DNA of 64,000 nt, from assembly GCA_028622995.1 (NCBI GenBank), contig JAJQJQ010000015.1, positions 186,001-250,000 of the forward strand. The letters run 5' to 3'. This stretch comes from Panagrolaimus kolymaensis. Taxonomy: Eukaryota > Nematoda > Chromadorea > Rhabditida > Panagrolaimidae. Below are positions 1 to 13,850 of this stretch, in pieces. The notes under the pieces were generated by a model that searched no databases, was not told where the DNA came from, and saw nothing but the letters and a program-made list of their open reading frames with translations. How positions within the stretch are numbered: position 1 is the stretch's first letter; every line of letters begins with the position of its first letter. Made by a program: the position numbers and the translations under genes.

Positions 1-345
1 ATCCATTGAAGAATAAGACATGAGGGATAAAGATGATTCCTCATCTTCAAAATCCATATTTGAATCATTGGATCCTGTGGGTGATAGCTTAGAAGAATTG
101 CGAGATGATGATCCACGACTTTCATCATCAGAGTGATATTCTTCTTCAAGTTCAGCCGTTGATGGAACATCAAGTTTAACTATAAACAAATATTTAAAAA
201 ATTAAATTAAAAAATAGCAAACCATTTTCGAAAGTTATTTCGCTGCCTATCACATTAGCGAAATCATCAATGTGAACAAAACGACGGATCCTATAAAACT
301 TAAGCTCATTTAAAAAAACAAATTATTTTCTGCTTACTTTTCCAT
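1..345 (-). CDS. Unidentified protein, 5' end only (gene runs off left edge)
   Basis: Exons at 338-345, 223-290 and 1-179 join in frame. The start is the ATG at 345; the first coding exon is only 8 nt (ATGGAAAA) before a GTAAGC donor, and acceptors are TTTTATAG and TTTATAG. The encoded N-terminus begins MEKIRRFVHIDDFANVIG and becomes very acidic and serine-rich (EEEYHSDDES, many S/D/E) before the window ends. I do not recognise the family: there is no signal peptide, membrane segment or catalytic motif in the visible 85 residues. The acidic Ser-rich stretch suggests a disordered, phosphorylatable region, which is inference. The reading frame is still open at position 1. Confidence 0.6.
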
Positions 346-1501
346 GATGATTAGAAATTCTTTTTTTGAATTTTAAAAAGCGTTGAAAGCAAAATATTTG
401 TTATAAAAAAAAAAACCGCGGAATGAAAATTATATCGTTTGGCATTAATAAAACTCTTCACCAAGTTCCGCGAAATCCAAACTCCAATTAAGTAAACTTT
501 GATAAAAGAATGCACAGTATTTGGTGACATTCTTTTTTTTGCTGTAGCTATTTTAGTGCTCATGTTATTTCTCTTTTTATTTATTTCGACATAAAACTTA
601 TCAAACACATCTATCACATTCAGTGTTTGTAAGCTTTCACATTTTTTCTCTCCACTGTCATTCACATTCACTTCCTAACTTTACATTCAAATCCCGCTTC
701 CAATCACTTTCAATGATAACTTCTTCCACTTTCCCCAAACTTTTGCTACCACTTCTTAAAATTTTGATTAAAAACTTAGCTTCCAATCTACTTTTTTGTT
801 AAAGATTTTTTACAGAAAATATAAAAAAACAGTGGAAATAATATTGCTAAAAATTGAAAATTTATAATGGAAGCGGAGTGAACATAAAATTTGGCTCGAA
901 ATGGATATATGTATAATAAATAATACTCGTTTTAATCATTTCCACTCACTTTCAACCAAATTTGAATTATTGGCTGATAAAATAGTTATATTTTTGCTAT
1001 TTAGTAATACCATGAATTATGTAGAGCTTTTTTTTCATATTCTATGTGAATTTTGAATTAACCGCAGTAATTTTTTTTAATAATTTGTTTATGGTTTATT
1101 AATATTCACATGGCAGCGTTGAAATTAAATGATTTAAGCTCCATTTTGCGTCTTTTTATATTTATGAATGAGATTTAATAAACATATTTTTTTCAAAGAC
1201 ATTTATTATCGAATAATAGCTTAATAATTTATGAACGTAGTTTTAACTTTTATTAATCCTTACATTCAACATGCGCTTATTGCTTTATAATATTTTTTTT
1301 GAAAGTCTTGTTTTTCTTTATAGCTTTTTCTGTCGTATTTTTACTCTTTAGAAATTATGTTTTTTTAAACTTTTTACTTATATTTTAAACATTTATTTCT
1401 TTAAATCTTGAACCCTTTGCATTTTGAAATCTAAAAAATAGTTACTTTCCAGATTCTATCTATCATTTATTATTAAAATTATTAAAAAAATAAAAAAAGA
1501 T
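346..1501. other. Non-coding stretch upstream of the left-edge gene
   Basis: This is AT-rich sequence between the first ATG of the left-edge gene and the tRNA. A 106-codon minus-strand open frame at 351-671 lies directly upstream of that ATG. It has no recognisable motif and no splice path into the gene, so it is probably 5' UTR or chance. I see nothing else definable. Confidence 0.5.
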
Positions 1502-1574
1502 TGCCACGACCCGGGATCGAACCGGGGACATTTAGATCTTCAGTCTAACGCTCTCCCAACTGAGCTATCATGGC
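1502..1574 (-). tRNA. tRNA-Phe (anticodon GAA)
   Basis: The reverse strand folds as a 73-nt cloverleaf. A 7-bp acceptor stem pairs GCCATGA with TCGTGGC (one G-T pair), followed by discriminator A. The D-arm is AGCTC..GAGAG, the anticodon loop CTGAAGA has anticodon GAA, and the T-arm GTTCGATCC is canonical. No intron is present. The downstream minus strand has long T runs (positions about 1478-1500), as expected for RNA polymerase III termination. It stands alone in a gene-poor region between two protein genes. Confidence 0.97.
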
Positions 1575-4500
1575 ATACAAAATAGGCCCACAGAAAGAAT
1601 TCTCGTTCTCATAACTAGTCGCTTGCTCGCTTTGTGTCGTCAGAAAAGGGACAAGAAAAGAGTTTTTCGCTCATGTAAATAAAAAAGGCAAATAATTACC
1701 CTTTTTTGAAGACATGTATGTAAAGCAAAGTATGGAGAGAGAAAGAGCCCTTTTTCTTAATCTTTTGCGACAGTTATTGCGCAAAAACCGTTTTGGATGA
1801 AACGCATAAATTTTTGGGAATAATAATTAAGTGAACAACATTCGCAAAAAAAAAAAATCCTAGTATTTTTGTTTTTCATATTTTCCAAAATAAAATTATC
1901 TTTGTTGATATTTTTAAATTCAAAAATAAAAATACGCTAAAAAGTTTCGAAAAACTTTAGAATAAAATGGATGTTTTTTTTTATTGTAAAAAAATTTAAT
2001 GTTCTTTGCACCCTTCTTTTTATTATTGCATTATCGAAGAAGCAAACATTTCTTTTATATTTCGTTTCCTATTTTTGACCCTTCTTGAATGTTCGCCAAC
2101 CATCAAAGGAGCCGGGAGCAATCATATAATGGAAAATAAAGCAGATTTTTTTCGAATGTGTTTCTTTCTTTAAAGTTTGTTATTTACGACCAGTTTTTTT
2201 AAATTTTAATGTCTCATAAATTTTGTATGAAGTTTGCCATCATCGATGAACCTTATTTTCTATTTTTCAATTTCTATCTAAATTTTTAATTTCTTGATAA
2301 AATTACTCTGCTTAATTTTTTATTAACGTTTGGTTTAATTATTTTAACTTTAATCTTTGCACTCAAAGCAAAAGTCCTCGCATAAATGTTTTGCAAAAGT
2401 GAACTTTGTTTGTAAGGGCATTTACATAAAATTAAATTCCATCCTACCGAGTGTGTAATTTTCAAGCATCAATGAATGCCAAAAAAAGGAACCACACATT
2501 TTTCGTTTGAACTCATAACTAATAATTTCCAAAGAATAATCATTGCTTCTCATTTTCGTCAACCATGATTGAGGAGGGTTAATTAAATTATATTAAAAAT
2601 TATTTCCGGTTTTTTATTTTGGACATGTCTAATAATTTTTAATTTAACGCCTGCGTCTGTTTGAATAATGAAAAGCAATAAGTTGGTTAGCGTTCTTTCG
2701 CATTTCATTCATTCATTTTTTAAAATTATTATATCTCTTTTTTTAGTTAAATTAAAAATATAAAAGCGGATGTTACTAGTTTATAGGGTTTCAACCATTC
2801 TAATAAAATTTTATGTTCTTAAAAAGGAGGCGTTGATGATCTCTTTTTTTCTTTCTTTTAAAGGTTAGATTTAAAAGAACTTTTGTGGGCGACATATGAA
2901 TTATTACTATTTATATTTTTTATAAAAGAAAGCAATAAATAAAATAAAATAAATAGATTTTATTGCAAAAAACAAAAAAGAAATTTGGAAGTCATTCATG
3001 GCTTCCGGATTTTTTGCCTGAAAGAGATTAAAAGTTTTTTTACTTCTCTATTTTTTTAAAACAATTTTTTGCATAAAAAAACACTTTTTTAATTCTTTTT
3101 GTGAATCCTATATTTTTTAATCATGCCAAAGATAGTATTATTATTAAAAAAAATTTTTAATTCATCCTCCTTCTTTTTCAAAGTCAAGATTTAGAACAAA
3201 AATAAAGAATGGGATAAGTAGAGAGACTTTGATTTGATTTGAATTTATTTAGTTTGTCTCCAGCGGGGAAGAGATTGACCGCAGACGTTCTTAAACATTT
3301 TCTTTTCTTTCTTCAAAGCCCCAAGAATGAACTTATCCTTCTTCCTTGACCATCGCAATTTTGCATATCGGATAAATTATATTTTTTTCCTTTGGCGTCA
3401 ATGTCACTGTCTTTAACGCTCATGTTGCAACAAAAACTTGTCAGTTTTCTTCTTAGGTCATTCGAAAACACTGCCAATGTTATATTTATTTCCCGTGAAT
3501 GGTCAAAACTGTTCGCGTTGTTCTTTCTTTTTTTTAAAGATGATATATACAAAACGGACAAACCATTACCCTTTTTTTTGTTTTATCCCATATTGAATTG
3601 CGCGACTTTGTTGATTCATGTTTTGTTTCGATGTCGGCGTTCTTCAGCGGCGGCAAATAACAAGAAAAATAAGGAGAAAAAAATGACCATTGGCGATAAA
3701 AGAAGAAGAAGAAAAAAAAATCACGCATACAAAGGGTCAGCATCATCAATTGACTGACGACAGCAAAAACGACAACGACGACGTCAAATGGTTTGCTGCC
3801 AGTTGAAGAAAAATAAAAATTAAATATGACAAAACTGTCTTATTTTCAATGTTTTTGATTATCCCCAATTTCTTTCCTACTTTTTCTTTTCTCATTTGGT
3901 TGACTTAGATTCAATTCGAATCATTGCATTTCTTTTTTCAATTTTGTGGTAAATAACTTTGTGTCCTTGATTATTTTAAAAATGCGTAAACAAAAAAAAT
4001 TAAAATATTTTTATCGTCAAAAATTTGTCGTATTTTATTGCAAAAAAAAAATATATCCTTAATTAAATTTTTTTTAAAATTGAAATAATATACTATTTTT
4101 TCTTTTTTGTAATAAGAGATAGGATAATTGAAAACCTGCTTTTTCTTAAAATTTTGTTAAAATTGCTTATAACAAAATTGCATCAAAGCTTTTTGATAGG
4201 ATATTTTAAACTTTTTCATGTTTTTTGAATTAAATTGAATCATCATTAATGATTTAATTATATATATCAATGACTAGTTTTTACTTAGAAGGAGTTTTTT
4301 TCTTCGTAATTCCTTAAGTATTTGATTTTTTTGATCGTTTTTGGTTTTTATTATTCATACCGGAAATTTGATGAGCATGGCGCTTTCCAATTGATACTCC
4401 CAGATATTTTGTTAAAATTCCCCCATCGAATACAACATTTTTAACTTCTTTTTTTCTTGGAAACAAAAATATGTTTATTTATTTTTAAAATCAATTTTCG

Positions 4501-7500
4501 AACTCTAAAATCTTTGTGAATCTTCCTTCCTCTTCGTTTTGAATGTTACTACCTGTTACAAGTACTCAAGTCCAACCCCCGCTTTTTCCCCTATGCGTTG
4601 GTTGCTTATATTTCAACAAATTATTCGGTGTACTAATCAAATGATTTTATTAATGAAGACTCTGGAGAATTTATGCACTTTTTTAAACTATATTTTTTTA
4701 TTCATTTATGCATATAAGTACAGTAAATTGGCAGGTGGATGGATTTTTAAGTTTAAAGACTATGCATTTTTGCAATGAAAGGTGTTGTTTTACATACACA
4801 CATATGTGAATTCCCAAATGGAGGTAACACTTGCAAAATGACCATATAAAATGTCAATGGTTTCCCATTTTCTTTTCATCCTTTTCTTCCATTTTTTTTT
4901 TTTGAGTTTTTCGGCAAGTTTGTTGCTCTTTTAAAAGTCAACCAACAGACTCACCTTTTTTTGCTGAATCATTGATAGGCTGCTTCTCGCTTTTTTTCGA
5001 ATTTCATGAATCAATATTTTTTATAAAAAAATTTTTTGAGGAGAAATGCATCAGCCCTTCACTTTTTCTTTTCTTCAAATCGATGCATTTGTTTTTTTGG
5101 CAAACATAAAAAAATAGTCGTTTTCAAGATTACTTAAATTTCACGTTATTTTCTTTCCTTTTTATTTTTTTTAACATTCACCTTCCTTTAATTAAAATTT
5201 TTTGTATTTTATTCTTTATATCCTCTTCCTTTGACATCTTTAATCTTTGGTGAAGAAAAATGGATAAAAGCTAGCAAGCAGAGGCTAACAACGATGACAC
5301 TTACTCATCTTCGCAATTTTTTTTTACTTAAATTATACTTGTTTTTTGCTTTTGAAAAAAAACAAGCTTTTTGGTTTGTTAACATTTTAGGCCAAAAAAA
5401 TTGGATTTAAAAAAACTAAACTGTCTTTAAACTTTTTTTAAAATTAAAAAGCTATTTGAAAAGACGATTGCGTGTTAGTTTTTTTGAATTGGTGCATATA
5501 TAAACGCAAGCAATTTGCGATGAATTAAAATTTAAAATGTCAAAATTGCTAATTTTCGCGTGTACTTTTTTGATTTTTAAAATGAGGAGGCGTGTTTGTA
5601 ACTCTATGGATTTATTTTTAACTACATTTTGTTTTATTGTACCCAACTTTAAAAAAACCACTGCTACTTTTCTTACCTTCATAACTATTCTGTAATTAAT
5701 AATAAAAAAATAAAATCGTTAATTGTATGAAATTGGTGTTTTAGTGTTGCAGGTTTATCTTCTTCTTTTTTTGAAATTCGTTATTATTTTAAATGATTAA
5801 AGAACTCCAACGAATATGAGGGTATTTTCATGTCATCAAAAGCATTTAAAAGGCCTCAGCTTATATCTTAAAATAAAATGCTTTTGTCTAAAATTTTATT
5901 CATAAAAAGCGGATTATTTTATGGTGTAATAAGAGTTTACGATAGCCGCCACTTTAATCCTTTATCAAAAATACTTTTAACTGTTTTTATTTTAAATTAA
6001 AATTCAATTTTTAAAACATAAATTAGAGAAAGTTCAGAATCTAGAAGAGTTTTAAAAGAGAAATCATATTGCTCGGATTTTTCCGACAAAAATAAAATTT
6101 TGCTTTCTTTTTGACAATCCGATTCTAATGTGTCTATGAACGCTCAAGTTTCTTTTTTTATAATATTTTTGAAACAGAAATGATAGATAAAAAATTAGTG
6201 TCGAGATGAAAATCGAGAAAAAATTTGAAAGTAAGAGCTTTGTAAAAAAGCCCAACAAAAAAATGAGAAGATTTCCGTTGAAACCGCACATTCCAATCCC
6301 CAAAAAAGGGTTATCGCAACGAAGAATTGGAATGAAACTTTTCTTTTCTCTCTTCATTATGTCGCTAAAATTATATCAATCACATATGAATGAAAAATAA
6401 TCTAAAATTAATTGCCGAAGGCAGTAAAATAAATATCATATTAAGGAGTCGATTGATGGCGATCGTGTAGTGTAAATTCTTCGTTTCATTCATTCAAAAA
6501 ATATTATTTGATATATTTTTTTAAAGGTGGCTGACTTCCTCTATGTTTTCTAATATTTTATTAATTTTGGTTTTTTATGTTTTTTGCTTATTTTTTCCTT
6601 TTTCCAATGGTAATTAAAGGAAAGCAATCATCCCGGGCCGTAGCTTTTCCGTTTTTCCAAGAAGAGTAAAAGTTCCTTGTCATTATTATTATTATTTACA
6701 TTCATATATATATGCCTTTTTTTCATGTCTTCATGTAGCTCATTTTTAAAAGATTTTTTTGTTTAATTGTTTTTTGAAGAAAAAGCAAGCCGTATATTTT
6801 GTCTTGGTCTTTAGACTATTTCCAAAGATACCGCCTTCTTTTTTATGTCTCAAGCTTTATATTTTCGACCATGTCTGGGTGGAAAATACATGTATTTTTA
6901 AAAAGATCAAAGGCGCAGGTGAATATTGAAGAATATCTTTAACTTACGGTAAATGTTCCAAATTTAAGTACAATTTTTGAGTACATTTTTTATTTTTTTG
7001 AATAACTTTTGAACTTTGAGAGAAGTATAAATTTAACTCTAAATCCAGTATTAGTATGGTAGTTTTCAAGTTGCTTTGTAGGTGTATTTGTGCTTGCAAT
7101 TTCGTGTCTGCGTTACTTAATATTTGCTATTCATACAAATTTTATTAATATCACAGATCCAACAATTTTCACTTTATTTTTAATTTTTTGTAATCAAAAT
7201 ATCCAAAAAATGCTGCCACATTTTTTTTCTGACGTGGTCATTTCTTCCTTCCGGCTTTTATCACATAAATTTAAAAAATACGTGATTGAGAATTTATTTT
7301 ATATTTTATCTTTTTATTTTTTTTAAACAAAACATTTCAATGCTTTTTTTAAAACAAAATTCTGCTAAACTTTGTTGCTTGTGCCTTTTTTCCGTGATTG
7401 ACTTTTTTGTTTGTGATTTTTTTCATTCGATTTTTCTTTTTTTCAGCAGACTATGATTGATTGTGAATCATTTCTTTAAAGACTTTCTTAAACCAAGTTT

Positions 7501-7563
7501 ATTTTTTAAATCCTATTTTTGGTGTGAATTTACGCATATATTTTTTTCTGAATTTTTTGAAAC
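1575..7563. other. Six-kilobase gene-poor region upstream of the RhoGAP gene
   Basis: This is long AT-rich sequence with many A and T homopolymers and no supportable coding exon. A block at about 3240-3830 is less AT-rich, contains GAA/GAC-type simple repeats, and holds overlapping short frames on both strands with no ATG start or family resemblance. It could be a 5' UTR exon or enhancer of the RhoGAP gene. A possible splice or trans-splice acceptor (TTTTTCAG) lies near 7446, about 120 nt before the RhoGAP ATG. Confidence 0.45.
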
Positions 7564-10500
7564 ATGCCACGAAGACGATCTTTATCCGCGACTCGAACTG
7601 TCACATCTACAGTAAATTTTGTTGGTAGAATAGGTGCTAGCTTGAGAATATCGAGTAAAAATGCCATTAAAGTAAGTCAAAATTTCTTTTTGTAACAACT
7701 AATTTAAATTTAGCTTAAAATCCTAACTATATGAACCCTAAATTATGAATATGACGGAGTGCATAACTTTCCAAAATATTATATAAAATATATTTAAAGA
7801 AAAAGACATTTTGAATTCTCTTTTAACCATCAAAGTAGAACACCTTTTTTGAAACACATAAAAAATTGCGTGTTAGTTTTTTTTTTGAAGCTTGTAAGCA
7901 ACAAAAAAAAAATGGAGGCGAAAATGAAAAAATAATTTATGGCCCAAAAAATGTAGTGTTAATAAAAAGCTTGGATAAAAAAAAATATGAGTGGGAGAAA
8001 TGAAATTGAGAAACATATATTTTATGAATTAAAAAAAATAGAAAGAAAAGAAGGCTCACGCGTTGTTGTTAATTAAGTCATTTACTCTATTTTTCTTTAT
8101 TTTAGTCGTCGCCTTCCACTTTTTTGCTTTTGTGAATAAAACATTCCATAACTGTTTTTGACATATTCATTTGGAAACAAAGTAAAAAAAATATACGGAA
8201 TAAAAAGAAAGTGATAGGCGTAAACCATTCTTGTTTTTTTTCATAAATGAAAAAAACGTAGTCAAATTGAAAGTTATTTTTTTATTAAAAAATTAATCGA
8301 TTCTTATTTTTTTTTCACTTTTTTTATTCTACGTTTTCATATTTTTTTAGCGATTTGATTCAACTGAAAGTTCTATCGAAACGACTCCATCGGCTAAACC
8401 AACATCATCTTGGCGCGCAAAACTTGATCGATCGAAATCAGCTGTGTGTCATCGGTCTCTTCCATCAAATTCATTTGATTCGGATACAATTTTACTCGCA
8501 GCTGGAACAGCGATTGAAGCTGGAATTGGTGAAGATAATAATTGCACTGCGGGTGAATTAGTCGAATATCAACCTAATTCACACGCACTTATTTCATACC
8601 AACGAAGTTTTTATTCAACTTCTGCAATTAAAAGTGCTCCAACGAGTTGCCCCTCAACTCCACAAATGATTCGTCGACGATATATGAAGGAAGGGGCTAC
8701 ACAACTTACATCCTTAAGCACTTTAATTACCCATCATCGATATTTATTTCTTTTTAATGATTTGTTATTAATTTCAAAACAAAAGTAAGTTTTAAAAAAA
8801 AGAGTATGGCATGATTGTGACAGACTGCCTGAATTTTATTATCTGGAAATTCCACTTTTTTTTTGCGATGGATTTGTACATACTTATTTACTTCATCAAA
8901 TTCCACTTATTTACAAACCACTTTAACTTATTTTATATTTTTTTATTTTGCAGAGGTGCAAATTCTTACAAGTTGAAACAAAAGATAAGCTTGGATCGTC
9001 TATGGATTTCCTCAAACAACTGTACGCATTCATTCCTCATTGGATGGCCCCTCAATAATTATGTTGCGCATTTTAAGTAAGTTATTTTTCTATCTCTCGT
9101 TCAAAGATTAATTGATCGCGCGTCGATAAAGAAAAATTCAAGTCAAAAATTTCCTTCTTCCTCTTCGGTGTCTTTTTGTGCTGCTTTTTCAATGCAAAAA
9201 TAAAGCTTAAAAAATAATGGAAAGTCAAACAAAAAAAAAGGAGAGCGGTAGCAACCCAGTGAATTAGTCATATTCTTCCACTTGATTCTTCTTCTCTATT
9301 CAAGAGTGATTTTTCATCATCGTCGTCGTGTTGTCAAAACTCATCAAAAATATCCTCATCCTTTTTGAAAAAGAAGATAAAAATCTAACAAATAAAGATC
9401 ATCAGATTTTAAAAATTTCAAGGACTTTTTAAATTTTCTCCATTGCGCTTTTTAAAATCAATACATATAATTTATTGTTTCGGGATAAAAAAAACGCGTT
9501 TTTTAATTGTTTTTATTTTAAGCTAATATTTTTGGGAAAATCCTTTAAAAAGTTGGTTTACTTTATATTTTTGGCAGAAATTCATCATGTAAAGGGCCTC
9601 CGAAAAATAAAGTTTCTCCGAGTTTTTGCTTAACACAAAAATAAAAAAAGGTAAAATGTTATTTTGGATTTAAAATTGAAATGAAAACTCTTAAATTTCT
9701 TAACCTTTAAAGTACATTAAAAACCATTCAGTAATGTCAAAAAAAAACACCACTGTTTAAAACCATGAATTATCTGTGACTTCCGGCTTCGATGACTTGA
9801 TTCTTGTTTTATTCCGCTCCAAAATCTTAATATTTATGTATGAGACATAAACCAGTTATTTCGAATTTGAATTTTTTTTTATTGAGATAATTATTGCTAT
9901 TATTATTGTGTACCTTTTTTACCAGCAATAAATAAGATGGGGGCTTACTTGTAATTTAAAACTAATAATTTTGTTTTCCACCCACAAAAGAGGCTGCTAC
10001 TTTGCGTGCTTGCGCACACAGAAAAAAAACTCAAAAAACTTTGATGAATAAACTTTTCTTTTTTCTTTTATTGCTGACTTTTTGGATTTTCTTAAAACTT
10101 CTCACATTTCAGTTCTTTTTTTTTGTTACATGCAATAAATCCTTTTTTAAGCAAAAAGTCTTAATTTTGAGTTATTTTTAAAGAAAGAAAAAAATCCTTT
10201 TTCTTCATCGTCATTTTTGTTCCAAATCTTCTTTTTTTTAATAATATACATATACCTTTTATAGTTGCGAAGACGAAAAGAATGAATGGTACGAAAAATT
10301 GTCCGAATGTGTCAGGCGTCGATTCAAAGAAAAATCAACAACAGTAAGCGTTGCGATTAAAATTGAAGGAAGACAACAGGTAAGCAGCCTTTTATGGTTG
10401 AGAGGCGACTGACTCCTTTTTTTTATTCAATAAAAGTATATTATTGGGAGGAAAATATGTAAACATTCGAATCATTTTACAGAAAGAAGAGGAGATTACT

Positions 10501-13500
10501 TTTTTGGGTCTTATTAAAAAATAAAAGAAAAGAATATTAAAGAAAAACAAGATTAGACACGGTTTGATTTTTCTGACTTTTAAGGTTTTCATAGCGGTAG
10601 TAAATTATTTTTGCTTTTGAGACATCTTCTTGTAGCCTGTAAATAGCCTTTTATCTCAAGAAATAATTTTTTGTATCTTTAAATAAACCACTTAAAATTA
10701 AAGTTATAACCTTTTTTTATGTTTTCATTTTTTCTAAGAAAATTTTCAAAGACCACAAAAAAAGGTTTATAAATTTAACTTCCACGCAAACAACAACAAA
10801 AAACTTATATTTGCAGTAAAAAAATTCAAGCTCTATCGCGTGGATCTTTGAAATCAAGTTTTTGAAATTTTGAGAAAAAGAAAAAATATATTTTTGCACA
10901 AAAAATATCTGAATTGTGTTTGTTCCCTCTCCTCAGATCTTTTTGCAAATGAGAAGGGAGAAGGATTAAAAAAAAAGTTAGAAAGATTTTTTTGAGTGTT
11001 TCGTGTTCATTCAATATAAAGCCGCTTTATTTTTTGCGTATCTTATGAAAAACAAAAAGACAATTTTACGTTGGATTTTTAATGGGTTAATAAAGAAGTC
11101 GCACGTTTATGACTTTTGTATCTTTTTTTTTGTTCATTTAGGGGAATGAGTTTTTACTAGCAAAAGCACCTTTTGTTCTCCTTCGCGCCACCTTTCTATG
11201 TATTTTTTTAAATGTGATGGAAAAATGGGTATTGAAAAATTTTCTTTGAAGAAGCAAACGAAGAATGAAAATATTTTGAATTGCTCGAAACAAATTTTTT
11301 TTTCATTCAAACTCTTTTTCGTTTAGAGTAGTTTTGTAGTAGGCGGGAATGAGAAGAAGATCACGTTGAAGTTCATCACAATAATAAAAAAATGTTGTGT
11401 TTTCTATTGTTGTTGAAAAAAAAAGAACAAGTAGCTAGCTAACAGTAAATACAAAAAACCTTGTTGAATAAGAAAGAAGAGTTTTTTTGAGAAAAGCAGA
11501 CACGACTATGATTGTTTATACTTTTACTTATTTGTTCTTGGATTTTGTTTTATCGGTTGATTCTTTTATAGAATATTAAAAAAGAAATATTGAATGGTCA
11601 AACAGCCGCCGAAATATTACAAAGTTTTATTTGTGAACTCGATTTAACTCCCACCGATCCTTTATTGTATGAACTTAATTTTGAAACAAATTCTGGAGCT
11701 CAACAACTTCATGGTATTGAAAATATTTATGCAATTTTAATGGACCACGTTTCACAATCGAGTGTACAATTAAGCGAAACACAAATGGCTCATCTTGATA
11801 CATGTCCTTTAGTTCATTGTCGGCTGGTACTTAAAGCTGCAACCAGCTCTCGACCTAGCACTGCGATGAGTTTAATGACCCAAGTTTTGTATGTTTTTTA
11901 AAGTTTTGTCACAATTTTTTTATGACCTTTAATTTCAGAAAAGTGCTTAGTCGTACCGAAAATAAGCGGTTATTTGGTAAAGAATTAGAAGGTTCAATGC
12001 CGCCTCAACCCGTATTAACCATGATTGATCATTTAATGATTCATGGTTTCGAGGTTGAAGGAATATTCCGAAAATCACCCAAACAAGCAACAGTCAGACT
12101 GTTAAAAACTCAATTGGATAATGGTCAAGTGCCAGATTTTCATCAATTTAATGCCCATGTTACTGCATCCTTATTAAAGGTATGAACATAAAACAATTGT
12201 CAAAGATTAAATTTTATAATTTCAGGAATATCTTCGAAGCATTCCCGGTCAACTTTTACTCTCTGGTAATTATCATTTATGGATGGAAGTTTGTGAAGAA
12301 ACTAATCAAGCAAGAAAAATGCATTTATGTAAAAATTTATTGAAATTACTCCCCCAATGTCAAACAATACTTTTAAAAAGTGTTCTAAGACTTTTGAGAA
12401 AAATTGCTGCCAATGAATATGTTTCTAAAATGAATGCAAATTCTTTGGGAGTTTGCCTTGCTCCTAGTTTACTTGAAAATCCAAGTGAGTTTTATAAATA
12501 GAAAGATTTGAAACCAATTCACTGTAAAAAATTTTTTTAGATCTTATGGATTCAGCTCGTCGAGTGCCTGATCTTGCCATTTATTTTATTAACAATGCCC
12601 ATGATTTGTTTAACAAATTCGATGATGAAGGCGCACTATTTAATGAAACAACCCGTGCAACTCAAGTTTTGCGATTACATCAATCAACGGATTCGGGATT
12701 AAGCACCGATGAACCTGGAGATATTATGGCTCGATCATCCATTAGTCCCGATTCTGCATTATTTGATTCACCAATAAGTGAAAGCTCAATCGATGAAGAT
12801 CATAAACGTGAAAGTGGACCAAGAATTGAAGAAATTGAAACCATTCCTTCTCCAGAATCTTCGAAAGAACGAACACCCGTTTTGAGTCGAGAAAATAGCG
12901 ACGTTTATACTTTTCCTCATCGATATCAATGGAGAAGTCATTTATCTGCTGATGCGGTGGCAAATGGATCAAGACTTATGCGTCAAGAAGCTTTCCGACA
13001 AGTTGTTTCAACTCAATCATCCATTTCATCCCAAGATAATGAAGATTTACCATCATTGGATGAAGAAATTCGGGTTGTTCGACTTCCTGCTGGCCCATCC
13101 GATTCTATTCCAAATGTTGATGAACTTCGAGTTTCTGATATTATTATTTCACATCGAAAGAAGGAATCCACAGATAGCACAAAAACTCTTATTGGCAGAA
13201 CGGATTCAAATGGATATTCATCATCCAAATCCAGCGATTATTCAGGCAAATTTTCAACCATTAGCAGTTTAGATGGTCGAACCTCTCTTGGTTCGATTGG
13301 CGGTTCACCATATATTTCCAGTCTTTCAAGTAGCAGCTCATCTGGAAGTTCATATAATTATACCCGAAATTCATCAAATACTAAAACGATTCCCGTTGTG
13401 CTTCAATCACCTAAAGCAAATACCAAGCGGCCACTTTTAACTAAATCAGATACTCTCGGCCTAACATCATCTAAAGGCACAATAACAACAACAACCACCA

Positions 13501-13850
13501 CGGCAGTTTTAACTCCACTTCATCGAACTCATCGCCTTCTCGCCACATCAAACCATGGAAGTCTCGATCGCAGCCAACCTTCAAAGGTGCTTTCCCGCGT
13601 TCCCCTCACTCGTGAAGCCGTTATTTATTCTCAAAATTCTCTTGATCGTAAATCCACGCCTTATCGACCACCGAAAAAGACAGCAGCTGAAATTGTTCTT
13701 GATCAAAGTTTAGAGGTTAATTGGTCTGTTCCCTCTCTTCGATCAATATTTCAAACAAAGGATGCAAAACCAGCTAAAATTGATACAGTTTATGCTACTT
13801 TAGAATCCCTTAAAAAACCATTAGAATCAACAACAGCGGGTTGTCGCTGA
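7564..13850 (+). CDS. ARHGAP20-like: Rho GTPase-activating protein, ARHGAP20-like (PH-RA-RhoGAP)
   Basis: Eight exons (7564-7671, 8351-8784, 8954-9076, 10265-10379, 11572-11888, 11939-12179, 12226-12484, 12541-13850) join in frame to 968 residues. From about residue 140 to 250 there is a split PH domain (HHRYLFLFNDLLLISKQK...GANSYKLKQKISLDRLWI), then a Ras-associating segment (about 250-350), then a RhoGAP domain (about 377-545). The catalytic arginine finger is R410 in EGIFRKSPKQA. That domain order is the ARHGAP20 arrangement; family knowledge predicts stimulation of GTP hydrolysis by Rho-type GTPases at membranes. The 430-residue C-terminus is one exon, Ser/Thr-rich and low in complexity, probably disordered. 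Introns 1, 3 and 4 are long (0.7-1.2 kb), unlike the other genes here. Poly(A) signals AATAAA lie near 14440. Confidence 0.9.

Noticed and set aside
351..671. Minus-strand 106-codon frame before the left-edge gene
   Set aside because: No motif and no splice route into the gene; more likely 5' UTR.
3392..3757. Plus-strand 121-codon open frame
   Set aside because: Opens at TTG rather than ATG, is overlapped by equally long frames on the other strand and ends in simple repeats; no family resemblance.
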